Below the pieces are notes generated by a model. It searched no databases. It was given only the letters and a program-made list of their open reading frames with translations, and was not told the origin of the DNA. From positions 1 through 6,041 of the forward strand of contig JAOUNC010000185.1 of the NCBI GenBank assembly GCA_029881175.1: a DNA stretch of 6,041 bases, read 5' to 3'. The DNA comes from Nitrospirota bacterium. Lineage in GTDB: Bacteria > Nitrospirota > Nitrospiria > Nitrospirales > UBA8639. Shown piece after piece: positions 1 through 5,704 of this stretch. The position numbers were made by a program, and so were the translations under genes. The stretch's first letter is position 1. Every line of letters begins with the position of its first letter.

Positions 1-438
1 GAGGCTCAATAAATCCTCGGAATCACCTCGATCTAAAATCGTAAACCCCGGTTCTAATCCGACGGGTCGCCCGTATCGGCGTAAGAGAAGGTTGGCTACG
101 GAGTGGAAGGTTCCTCCACTGACCTGTTGGCTCCGGAGTCCGATCAGGACGCCGACCCGTTCCAACATTTCCTGTGCGGCCTTTCGGGTAAAGGTCAGCA
201 GTAAAATAGAACTGGGGGGAATGCCGAGGTCAATGAGCCGGGCGACGCGATAGACGAGTGTGCGTGTCTTTCCACTGCCAGCTCCGGCAATGACGAGGGC
301 CGGTCCATCCACCGCCTCGACCGCAGCGAGTTGCTGGGGATTCAGTTCTTCTTCGTAATTGCGCGAGAGCGTGGGGGGGGCATTCTCAAGCGGGCGCTTG
401 AGGACATAGGTTTTGGGGCTTGCAGGCGTCGAATCCAT
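1..438 (-). CDS. UvrD/Rep/PcrA-type ATP-dependent DNA helicase, N-terminal part (runs off left edge)
   Basis: Superfamily 1A helicases of this type use ATP to move 3'-5' along single-stranded DNA in repair, replication restart or recombination. The first 146 codons are present and the frame is open to the window edge. Visible motifs are a Q-motif-like LNPQQLAAV (residues 32-40), Walker A AGAGSGKT (51-58) with the catalytic lysine K57, motif Ia as LLLTFTRKAAQEM (79-91) and motif Ib as GTFHS (109-113). Most UvrD/PcrA proteins have TFTNKAA; arginine replaces the asparagine here, as in some UvrD-like subfamilies, so I give no gene symbol. The ATG at 438 is chosen because it begins a plausible 31-residue lead-in to the Q motif, although the ribosome site before it is weak. 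The Walker B motif and the C-terminal domain lie outside the window. An eight-C run covers codons 20-22. Family assignment is firm; the exact subfamily is not. Confidence 0.93.
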   Translation of the reverse strand, partial: MDSTPASPKTYVLKRPLENAPPTLSRNYEEELNPQQLAAVEAVDGPALVIAGAGSGKTRTLVYRVARLIDLGIPPSSILLLTFTRKAAQEMLERVGVLIGLRSQQVSGGTFHSVANLLLRRYGRPVGLEPGFTILDRGDSEDLLSL

Positions 439-501
439 GGATCTCTACAGAAAAAGCGGCAGGCAAATGGTAGTTGATCATGAGATAAATTGGATTGGCC
501 G

Positions 502-530
502 TGTATAGCATAGGTCGTAGTGGGTTGCAA
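502..530 (-). promoter_or_regulatory. Candidate sigma-70 promoter for the helicase gene
   Basis: Read on the minus strand, TTGCAA (525-530) and TATACA (502-507) are separated by 17 bp. Each matches four of six consensus bases. Transcription would start near 495 and give a leader of about 57 nt before the ATG at 438. The spacing is ideal but the hexamers are only fair, so this is a prediction. Confidence 0.35.
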
Positions 531-540
531 CGCGCCATGA

Positions 541-570
541 TGAGGGCTTGGACAGGCCTTTAAGCCCTCA
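541..570. repeat. Perfect 9-bp inverted repeat overlapping a promoter, possible operator
   Basis: TGAGGGCTT at 541-549 is exactly complementary to AAGCCCTCA at 562-570, with a 12-nt spacer. Neither strand has a T-run after the stem, so it is not an intrinsic terminator. The arms lie over the predicted -35 box and spacer of the promoter for the gene at 607, a common place for a repressor site. The regulator, if any, is unknown. Confidence 0.5.
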
Positions 571-578
571 GTTATACT
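549..578 (+). promoter_or_regulatory. Predicted sigma-70 promoter for the gene at 607
   Basis: TGGACA (549-554, five of six against TTGACA) and TATACT (573-578, five of six against TATAAT) are separated by 18 bp. The expected transcription start is near 585, about 22 nt before the ATG, with an AAGGAAG ribosome site (595-601) in between. The 9-bp inverted repeat at 541-570 overlaps the -35 box and most of the spacer. Confidence 0.6.
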
Positions 579-606
579 TCGCCTTTATTTACAAAAGGAA
601 GAATCA

Positions 607-1509
607 ATGGCACTTAATACAACAGAAAATTTCGACGGTATCCTGAAAGATTTGGCTCATACGATGATGAGCGTGGCTCGAGAATCCGTGAATCTGATCA
701 AACGTTCTGATCAACAACAGGCCTTGAAGCTTCAGCGGAAGCAAGAATGGGATATCTATTTAGAATTTATTCGAATGTTGTTTAACTTGGTGGATCGGCT
801 CTCAGCCTTTTATGTCCCTATCCAAGCTCAGCGAGAATTCATGAATAGCTTGGAAGATTCTGTCGCGCACCAATTGAAAACTGTTTTGGCGCCGTCCCTG
901 AGTTCGACGGAAATCGATGAGATGGAAGTGATGCTGTCTGTTGGACAAGCGGTTGCTGAGAGTCGAGAAGTCTATGAGCGGTTTAAGTTTGTCGTGACTG
1001 ATCAAACCAAAGAACGCGATCAATATTTTCAATTTTTCTCAGAGCGAGTGGCCACCAAAGCCGGGGCACCTGGTAAGCAAGAAATTACCTCTGCCGCGTT
1101 TTTGTGTGGGTCTGCCGTAGTGCCGGCGTTGAAAAGCCTCTTTGAGGATGCGGCAAAACCGGCTGATCAACCCTCCTCCGCTCCTGTGGACGTTTCAGAG
1201 GGGAAAGCCAAGGTCCAAGTGAGTGCATCAGCCGTGCCGGCCGGCTCGGCCACTCCTCTTGCTGCTCCGGAGGGGACGACGGGCGAGGGTTTAATTAAGC
1301 TCATCAGTGTGGTATCGCGTACTCAAGGGGACGAAGAAGTGGAGACATGGTGGGGGCTTCATCCCCAATTTCGCCGTGATCTTCCACCAGATGAAGCCAA
1401 GGAGTTGGCGAAGCATATGAACCGGGTCACGCGGATTGTGGGAGAGCGTTTTGCCATTGTCGTCTCGCTTGCTAAGGCTGGAGCCAGTCGACCTGTCGGG
1501 AATGCGTGA
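607..1509 (+). CDS. Hypothetical protein: helical N-domain, Ala/Pro linker, small C-domain
   Basis: I do not recognise this 300-residue protein. Residues 1-180 look almost wholly alpha-helical, with amphipathic stretches such as EWDIYLEFIRMLFNLVDRL (47-65) and a Glu/Arg/Phe-rich stretch around 117-148. Residues 181-226 are low-complexity and rich in Ala, Pro, Ser and Val, typical of a flexible linker. Residues 227-292 form a second compact segment with TWWGLHPQFRRDLPPDEAKEL (247-267, described by its Trp pair and double Pro). No signal peptide or convincing membrane helix is visible, so it is probably cytoplasmic. The ATG has a good ribosome site, AAGGAAG, five nt upstream, and follows a predicted promoter. 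It is divergent from the helicase and 105 bp ahead of the phosphorylase; there is no clear terminator between it and the phosphorylase, so partial co-transcription is possible. The gene call is strong; the function is unknown. Confidence 0.88.
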   Translation: MALNTTENFDGILKDLAHTMMSVARESVNLIKRSDQQQALKLQRKQEWDIYLEFIRMLFNLVDRLSAFYVPIQAQREFMNSLEDSVAHQLKTVLAPSLSSTEIDEMEVMLSVGQAVAESREVYERFKFVVTDQTKERDQYFQFFSERVATKAGAPGKQEITSAAFLCGSAVVPALKSLFEDAAKPADQPSSAPVDVSEGKAKVQVSASAVPAGSATPLAAPEGTTGEGLIKLISVVSRTQGDEEVETWWGLHPQFRRDLPPDEAKELAKHMNRVTRIVGERFAIVVSLAKAGASRPVGNA

Positions 1510-1548
1510 GTTCAGGTCGTCCATCCCTTACTATCTCTCGTAACATGC

Positions 1549-1580
1549 ATGAATTCATTGGTGCACGAAGTCAATTCGTG
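1549..1580. repeat. Two small palindromes between the unknown gene and the phosphorylase
   Basis: ATGAATTCAT (1549-1558) is a perfect 10-bp palindrome. CACGAA (1564-1569) pairs with TTCGTG (1575-1580) across a five-nt loop. Neither stem is followed by a T-run, so they are not terminators. They might be part of a regulatory leader for the phosphorylase or be chance; I found no good promoter hexamers here. Confidence 0.3.
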
Positions 1581-1601
1581 ATGCCATCTTATTTAGACCT
1601 T

Positions 1602-1607
1602 GTGAGG
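1602..1607 (+). promoter_or_regulatory. Ribosome binding site that fixes the GTG start of the phosphorylase
   Basis: GTGAGG at 1602-1607 lies seven nt before the GTG at 1615. No ATG occurs in the correct frame nearby, and the family's N-terminal domain begins within a few residues of this GTG, so the two signs agree. Confidence 0.6.
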
Positions 1608-1614
1608 CCTCTTT

Positions 1615-3771
1615 GTGGATAATCTCTCTCGAACCTTACCTGCGGAATTTAAACATCTCTCGGAATTAGCCCATAATTTATGGTGGAGTTGGTCTTTGGA
1701 GGGACGATCACTTTTTTCATATTTCGATCCGACCTTGTGGCGATTGACCCATCATGATCCTATGCGACAGCTGGCAGAAATTGATCCTAGCCGACTGGAA
1801 TTGCTCCGACAGGATGTGGAGTTTATTCGCCGGTATCAGTCAGCCATGAATGCCTTTCATGAGTATATGGGAAGTCAGGATCACTGGTTTGGCACGACCT
1901 ATCCTCACTTGCGAGGGGGGACGATTGCCTATTTTTCAGCAGAATTCGGCTTGCACCGGTCGGTGCCTTTATATAGCGGGGGATTGGGGATACTTGCCGG
2001 GGATCATCTCAAAGAAGCCAGTGATCTAGGGATTCCAGTGGTTGCAGTGGGTTTTATGTATAGCCAAGCCTACTTTCGGCAAGTGATTAATCCCGAAGGG
2101 TGGCAGGAGGCGGTGTATGATTCAGTGGATCCTTTGTTGATGCCGATTGAACTGGCGCGAACGCCAGCCGGGGATTTAGCAAAGGTTCAAGTCCGACTGG
2201 GGAGCCGAATGGTCACGTGTGTGATTTGGCAGATCCAAGTGGGGCGGGTCTCATTATACCTCTTGGATACCGATACACCGGAAAATTCACCCGAGGATCG
2301 TCATCTGACGGCTCGGCTCTATGGGGGAGATCATCGCACACGGCTCTGTCAGGAGTTATTGCTGGGCATCGGCGGGGTGCGGGCCTTACGTGTGGTGGGG
2401 CATGATCCTCACGTGTGGCATGCCAATGAAGGCCATCCGGCCTTTCTTTTGGTTGAACGGATCAGGGAGCTCGTTCAGCAAGGGATGCCCTTGGCGGAGG
2501 CGGCTGATCAGGTTCGTGCAAGTACGGTCTTTACGACCCATACTCCGGTACCTGCTGGCCACGATGTTTTTTCGGCAGATCTCATTCGCGAGCATTGCCA
2601 ATGGTGGTGGGAGGATCTAGGGCTTACGCAGGAAGATTTTATGGCGTTGGGTCGTCATCCTGAATTATCAACGGATAAATTCCACATGACGACTTTACCT
2701 ATTCGTCTGGCCTCGTTCATTAATGGCGTGAGCCGTGAACATGAACAGGTTTCAAAAAAGATGTTTCACCTCCTGTGGCCGGAACGACTGGTACGGGATG
2801 TGCCTATTCACAGCGTCACTAATGGGGTGCATGTTCCCACGTGGATTGCGAAAGAAATGGATGCTTTATTTCGAAAATATTTGGGACCCGACTGGCGGGA
2901 GCGGTGCGATGATCTGGAGCTGTGGAAGCGTATTGAAGGAGTTCCAGATGAGGAATTGTGGGAGACCAGGCAGTTTCTGAAACGAAAGATGCTCATTTTT
3001 ATCCGTCAGCGGGCACGGGTAGGATGGATGGATGGGACGATGGAGCCGACGCAAGTGTTGGCGAGTGGCGCCTTGTTTGAGCCGCATTCCCTGACGTTGG
3101 GTTTTGCCAGGCGGTTTGCCACGTATAAACGAGCCACGTTGCTCTTTTCGGATTTGGAACGGCTGAAAAAGATTCTCCTGAACCCCTGGATGCCTGTTCA
3201 AATTGTTTTTGCTGGGAAATCGCATCCTGCCGATCAGTTTGGGCGTGAATTAATCCATCGTATTTATCAATTTGCCAAAGCCCATGATTTGGGTGGTCAT
3301 ATTGCGTTTGTCGAGGATTATGACATGCATGTCGCGAAATTTCTGGTCCAGGGAGTGGACGTATGGCTGAATAATCCGCGTCCGCCTTTGGAGGCCAGCG
3401 GGACGAGTGGTCAGAAGGCTACCTTAAATGGTGTGCCCAATTTGAGTGTTTTGGATGGCTGGTGGAAAGAGGGGTATGATGGGTCAAATGGTTGGGCCGT
3501 GCCCCTGCTTGATGAACCGTTTGATGATGCGAAGCAGGATGCCTGGGATTTTGAAAGCCTTTACACACTTCTGGAAAAAGACGTCATTCCTTTATACTAC
3601 GATCGAGGCATTGATGGGATTCCTCATGGATGGTGTACGATCGTTAAAAATGCCATACGGACCGGGGCTCCCAGATTTAGTGCGCGTCGCATGTTGAAAG
3701 AATATGTGGCGCGGGCTTATACGCCGTTGCTTCAAGGTGCCATGTCGTCTGTCGAAGAAAAGCTTGCCTAG
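1615..3771 (+). CDS. glgP: Alpha-glucan (glycogen/maltodextrin) phosphorylase, GT35, DUF3417 type
   Basis: The enzyme removes terminal glucose from alpha-1,4-glucans with phosphate, releasing glucose-1-phosphate, in the cytoplasm during storage-glucan breakdown. Residues 1 to about 100 match the DUF3417 domain that opens the bacterial alpha-glucan phosphorylase branch (LAHNLWWSWS near the start). Further family signatures are YFSAEFG (106-112), SGGLGILAGDHLKEA (121-135), HANEGHPAF (269-277), TTHTPVPAGHD (307-317), VTNGVH (401-406), GFARRFATYKR (496-506), AGKSHPAD (533-540) and EASGTSGQK (593-601). K601 aligns with the lysine that carries pyridoxal phosphate. At 718 residues it is a short form: it lacks the extra C-terminal region of roughly 850-residue actinobacterial relatives, but the catalytic parts are complete. 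It starts with GTG and has an SD at 1602-1607. No glycogen synthase or branching gene is in view. The TAG stop lies in the CTAG that borders the palindromic element. Confidence 0.96.
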   Translation: MDNLSRTLPAEFKHLSELAHNLWWSWSLEGRSLFSYFDPTLWRLTHHDPMRQLAEIDPSRLELLRQDVEFIRRYQSAMNAFHEYMGSQDHWFGTTYPHLRGGTIAYFSAEFGLHRSVPLYSGGLGILAGDHLKEASDLGIPVVAVGFMYSQAYFRQVINPEGWQEAVYDSVDPLLMPIELARTPAGDLAKVQVRLGSRMVTCVIWQIQVGRVSLYLLDTDTPENSPEDRHLTARLYGGDHRTRLCQELLLGIGGVRALRVVGHDPHVWHANEGHPAFLLVERIRELVQQGMPLAEAADQVRASTVFTTHTPVPAGHDVFSADLIREHCQWWWEDLGLTQEDFMALGRHPELSTDKFHMTTLPIRLASFINGVSREHEQVSKKMFHLLWPERLVRDVPIHSVTNGVHVPTWIAKEMDALFRKYLGPDWRERCDDLELWKRIEGVPDEELWETRQFLKRKMLIFIRQRARVGWMDGTMEPTQVLASGALFEPHSLTLGFARRFATYKRATLLFSDLERLKKILLNPWMPVQIVFAGKSHPADQFGRELIHRIYQFAKAHDLGGHIAFVEDYDMHVAKFLVQGVDVWLNNPRPPLEASGTSGQKATLNGVPNLSVLDGWWKEGYDGSNGWAVPLLDEPFDDAKQDAWDFESLYTLLEKDVIPLYYDRGIDGIPHGWCTIVKNAIRTGAPRFSARRMLKEYVARAYTPLLQGAMSSVEEKLA

Positions 3772-3802
3772 GAGCCTGTCGGACTTAGGATGAATCGGCT
3801 AC

Positions 3803-3877
3803 AAAAATGTCGAAGCGGCCCATAGTGGGACTATGGGCCAAGAAATCGACGAAATATGGGCCGCTTCGACACTTTTT
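3803..3877. terminator. Likely bidirectional intrinsic terminator formed by the palindromic element
   Basis: A perfect 17-bp stem (3808-3824 with 3855-3871) is followed on the plus strand by C and five T (3873-3877). On the minus strand it is followed directly by five T, the complement of the A-run at 3803-3807. It begins 36 bp after the phosphorylase stop and so could end that transcript. The 30-nt region between the arms is long for a terminator, and part of it can form a competing inner hairpin, which lowers certainty. Confidence 0.5.
3817..3839. repeat. Inner perfect hairpin, 10-bp stem with 3-nt loop
   Basis: GGCCCATAGT (3817-3826) and ACTATGGGCC (3830-3839) pair perfectly around GGG. 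The left arm shares GGCCCATA with the larger 17-bp stem, so the transcript can form either this compact hairpin or the long stem with 3855-3871, not both at full length. GGCCCATA thus occurs three times in 46 bp, once forward and twice inverted. Confidence 0.6.
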
Positions 3878-4056
3878 CGCTCTCGATCCCCTAGACAGGC
3901 TCCTAGATATGTGTTTTAGGCTTGTTGGTCGGTAGCATGGGTGGCCAGCCAGCCTGATCAGAGAATGGGGCTTTGTTCTGCTTCCATATTACCTGGGCGG
4001 CATCGAGTTGCACAGGTAGTTCTTCACCATATCACGACCAATCGACGGGGGTGTCT

Positions 4057-4482
4057 ATGAAGATTATTCGATGGTGTCTTCTCCTCGGTGTGGTGTTCGG
4101 GGCAGGTTATTACACTGGGCAGCAACCGGATGTGGTCAAGCAAACCTTGCGGGATTTATCAGGCGAGGTCCTGGAAAGTACGATTGGTCTTGATCAAACA
4201 GTTCAATTGCAACGGAAGATGTTGAAAGCCAAAGAAGGATTTCTAGAAGGGCGAGCTTACTTGCTGGACTATCATTTTCAAGAGGCATCAGCCGAATTTG
4301 AACAGGCCCTTCATCATTTAGATGAGGCTGTGGCTCTTGATCCTCAAGGCCCACTTGCCCAAAAGATTTCAAGGGTGAAACAGAAGGTCCGCGAGGCCCA
4401 AGCGACATTGGCCCAGGGTCAAAACCTCCCGCCTCATTTACTAGAAGAGCTCCGCCAAGAGTTGCAGGCTGTTCTGCCCTAA
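4057..4482 (+). CDS. Small membrane-anchored or exported helical (TPR-like) protein, unknown function
   Basis: The 141-residue product has an N-terminal hydrophobic segment (about residues 4-18, KIIRW then CLLLGVVFGAGYY) preceded by Lys and Arg, which fits either an uncleaved signal anchor or a signal peptide. No lipobox is seen. The rest is soluble and helical. Residues about 63-100 (GRAYLLDYHFQEASAEFEQAL and onward to AVALDP) have the Ala/Tyr/Leu spacing and terminal DP of a TPR-like helix pair, and a charged helix rich in Lys, Arg and Gln follows. The ATG at 4057 is preferred over earlier in-frame TTG and GTG codons because it places the positive residues directly before the hydrophobic segment; a GGGGGT stretch at 4047-4052 is a fair ribosome site. 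It lies downstream of the palindromic element and probably has its own promoter, which I could not locate. Function is not recognised; a periplasmic scaffold role is only a guess. Confidence 0.75.
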   Translation: MKIIRWCLLLGVVFGAGYYTGQQPDVVKQTLRDLSGEVLESTIGLDQTVQLQRKMLKAKEGFLEGRAYLLDYHFQEASAEFEQALHHLDEAVALDPQGPLAQKISRVKQKVREAQATLAQGQNLPPHLLEELRQELQAVLP

Positions 4483-4494
4483 TTCCGTGCCATC

Positions 4495-5361
4495 TTAGGC
4501 GCTGACCGCCTGCTTTTTCCATGCAGCCAGCATCCGTTCGATCCGAAGTCGTACGACTAAATCTGGATCTTTCATTAATGGCTTGACCGCTTCACGCCCA
4601 CGGGGGTCGCCGATTTTTTCCAAGGCAGAGGCAGCTGACAGGCGGGTAAACCAATCTGTATCTTTCAAGCTTTCAATTAACGCATCCACGCAACTGGCAT
4701 CCTTGATTTCTCCTAATGCCAGGATGGCTTGTTTCCTGATCCCTTCATCAGGGTTCTTCAATAATTCCAATAGGCGGCCAACAGCGGGTTTTCCCAGTTC
4801 GGCCAATGCCCAGGTGGCGTCGTCTTTAAATTCATCATTGTGGAGCAAAGAAATGAGGGGATCGAGGACTCGTTCATCATTAATTTTTCCCAACGTTTTA
4901 ATGACGGGTTTTCTGGCATCAAAATCGCGAATATAGCGAAGAAGTAATTCAACGGCAGGAGAGCCGATCATGGCCAGAGCTTCGATTGACGCTTCCCGTA
5001 CTTGCCAGTCGCCGTCTCGCAAGCATCGAACAATTGGTTCGACGCACCGTTCATCGCCCATTTCGCCCAGGGTAATAATGGCTTCGCGGCGGACGACCCA
5101 ATCAGAGTCATTTAACAGATCGATTTGAATGTCGATCTCGTCTTTTACCTGCTCTTCAACGAATCCTTCCTCTTCTTCCGTTGCCTCTTCTGATTCAGCT
5201 GAGGCTACGATGTCTGTCGTCTCTTCTTCGGATTCGGCAGTAATGGCATCAGCCATTTCATCGACTAATTCGTCTTTGGGCAAGGCGGGTTTGCTCTCCA
5301 ATGAGACGAATTCTGTTTGATCTGAAAATTCATCATCAATATTTTTTTGGTCGTCACGCAT
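4495..5361 (-). CDS. HEAT-repeat (PBS-lyase-like) protein with long acidic N-terminal tail
   Basis: HEAT-repeat proteins of this type are usually scaffolds for protein-protein contact; some relatives are phycobilin lyases, but nothing here suggests that chemistry. The 288-residue product has two parts. Residues 1 to about 81 are disordered and acidic, with 31 Asp/Glu against five Lys/Arg by my count, including runs such as EEATEEEEGFVEEQ. Residues about 80-283 hold six to seven HEAT units of about 30 residues, seen in the recurring pattern D-x-x-V-R-x-x-A-x-x-A-L-x-x-[IL]-G (for example VVRREAIITLGEMGD and IRKQAILALGEIKD). No signal peptide or membrane segment is visible, so it is probably cytoplasmic. 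The ATG at 5361 is chosen over an in-frame TTG at 5376 because a strong SD lies between them. It is the second gene of an operon, 42 bp after the small basic gene, and converges on the gene ending at 4482. Confidence 0.92.
   Translation of the reverse strand: MRDDQKNIDDEFSDQTEFVSLESKPALPKDELVDEMADAITAESEEETTDIVASAESEEATEEEEGFVEEQVKDEIDIQIDLLNDSDWVVRREAIITLGEMGDERCVEPIVRCLRDGDWQVREASIEALAMIGSPAVELLLRYIRDFDARKPVIKTLGKINDERVLDPLISLLHNDEFKDDATWALAELGKPAVGRLLELLKNPDEGIRKQAILALGEIKDASCVDALIESLKDTDWFTRLSAASALEKIGDPRGREAVKPLMKDPDLVVRLRIERMLAAWKKQAVSA
4496..4518 (+). terminator. Possible intrinsic terminator for the gene ending at 4482
   Basis: AGGCG (4497-4501) pairs with CGCCT (4507-4511) around CTGAC, with an added U-G pair from 4496 and 4512, and is followed by C and five T (4514-4518). 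It starts 14 nt after the plus-strand stop. It lies inside the last codons of the convergent HEAT gene, so its sequence is also protein-coding on the other strand. The stem is short, so strength is uncertain. Confidence 0.4.
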
Positions 5362-5368
5362 ACAAAAT

Positions 5369-5374
5369 TCCTCC
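5369..5374 (-). promoter_or_regulatory. Ribosome binding site that fixes the HEAT-protein start
   Basis: On the minus strand GGAGGA (5369-5374) lies seven nt before the ATG at 5361. A TTG at 5374-5376 in the same frame would begin inside this site and has no SD of its own, so the shorter product is the better call. Confidence 0.8.
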
Positions 5375-5403
5375 AAATGGCTGCTTGGTCATAGCTCTTC
5401 GTC

Positions 5404-5607
5404 TTATTTCTCGTCCCCAGCTTTTCCGGCGGTCCGTGCCTTTTCTCTCTGTTTCACTAATCGAACTTTTCGTTGCGCTCGTTTTAATCGTTTTCGCAGG
5501 GATCGAATAGCCGGATTTCCTTCAGGGGTTTCACTTTTTACTGAGGATTCTCTCACTTTGGTCTTAAGGGCAACTGTGTCTTCCTGAAGAGAGCGTCGTT
5601 TAGCCAT
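5404..5607 (-). CDS. Small strongly basic protein, unknown function
   Basis: The 67-residue product has 22 Lys/Arg and eight Asp/Glu by my count, so it carries a large net positive charge. Residues about 33-59, from AIRSLRKRLKRAQRKV to KQREKAR, would form a single long basic helix; the N-terminal half is mixed charge and probably loose, and the tail is Gly/Ala/Lys rich. No membrane segment or cysteine is present. The ATG at 5607 has AGGAGA (5619-5624) 11 nt upstream, a longer gap than usual. A good promoter candidate lies further upstream, and the HEAT gene follows after 42 bp with its own strong SD, so the two form an operon. The composition suggests binding to nucleic acid or to an acidic partner, but I do not recognise a family. 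Its operon position and ribosome site argue that it is a real gene. Confidence 0.7.
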   Translation of the reverse strand: MAKRRSLQEDTVALKTKVRESSVKSETPEGNPAIRSLRKRLKRAQRKVRLVKQREKARTAGKAGDEK

Positions 5608-5644
5608 GAGACAAGCATTCTCCTAAATAACAGATGAGTTGACA

Positions 5645-5661
5645 CCCCCTAAAATTGGGGG
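5645..5661. repeat. GC-rich hairpin in the leader of the basic-protein operon
   Basis: CCCCC (5645-5649) and GGGGG (5657-5661) pair around a seven-nt AT-rich loop. On the minus strand it would lie near the 5' end of the leader, about 20 nt before the ribosome site at 5619-5624, so it could protect the transcript or affect translation. Confidence 0.45.
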
Positions 5662-5674
5662 ATTTACCTGACAG

Positions 5675-5704
5675 AGTCTAGTCAAGGGCCTTGAAAGGTG
5701 TCAA
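5675..5704 (-). promoter_or_regulatory. Predicted sigma-70 promoter for the basic-protein/HEAT operon
   Basis: On the minus strand a perfect TTGACA (5699-5704) and TAGACT (5675-5680, four of six against TATAAT) are 18 bp apart. The start would be near 5668, giving a leader of about 60 nt before the ATG at 5607. A 13-bp palindrome, TCAAGG-G-CCTTGA (5682-5694), sits in the spacer and could be an operator. Confidence 0.55.

Larger units (their letters stand above)
3768..3906. mobile_element. MITE-like palindromic element with perfect terminal inverted repeats
   Basis: CTAGGAGCCTGTC at 3768-3780 is an exact inverted copy of GACAGGCTCCTAG at 3894-3906. Because CTAG is itself palindromic, it may be a 4-bp target duplication (3768-3771 and 3903-3906) around a 131-bp element at 3772-3902 whose ends are GAGCCTGTC. 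A TA duplication around a slightly longer element fits as well. IS5-group elements are known for YTAR duplications and IS630/Tc1-type elements for TA, so either could be the parent. Inside, TGTCGAAGCGGCCCATA (3808-3824) pairs perfectly with 3855-3871, and the whole element folds as an imperfect hairpin. It has no ORF of note and no transposase, so it would be non-autonomous. If CTAG is the duplication, the phosphorylase stop codon belongs to the original target. Only one copy is in the window, so mobility is inferred. Confidence 0.55.

Noticed and set aside
342..530. Minus-strand ORF overlapping the helicase start in another frame
   Set aside because: It starts at a TTG with no ribosome site, has a composition unlike a folded protein, and lies over the promoter and N-terminus of a clear helicase gene.
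1581..1622. 13-codon plus-strand ORF overlapping the phosphorylase GTG start, possible leader peptide
   Set aside because: It has no ribosome site and no run of regulatory codons, so chance is the simpler explanation.
3925..4041. Seven-bp inverted repeat TTGGTCG (3925-3931) and CGACCAA (4035-4041)
   Set aside because: The arms are short and more than 100 bp apart, which is expected by chance.
3973..4056. 28-residue N-terminal extension of the small membrane protein from an in-frame TTG
   Set aside because: The TTG has no ribosome site, and the extension would bury the Lys/Arg-plus-hydrophobic N-terminus that looks like a signal or anchor.
4583..4936. 117-codon plus-strand ORF antisense to the HEAT gene
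   Set aside because: It is Ser/Arg-rich and mirrors the repeats of the real gene on the other strand; no start signals are present.
5129..5320. Ser-rich 63-codon plus-strand ORF
   Set aside because: Its serine runs are the complement of the Glu-rich acidic tail of the HEAT protein, so it is a shadow.
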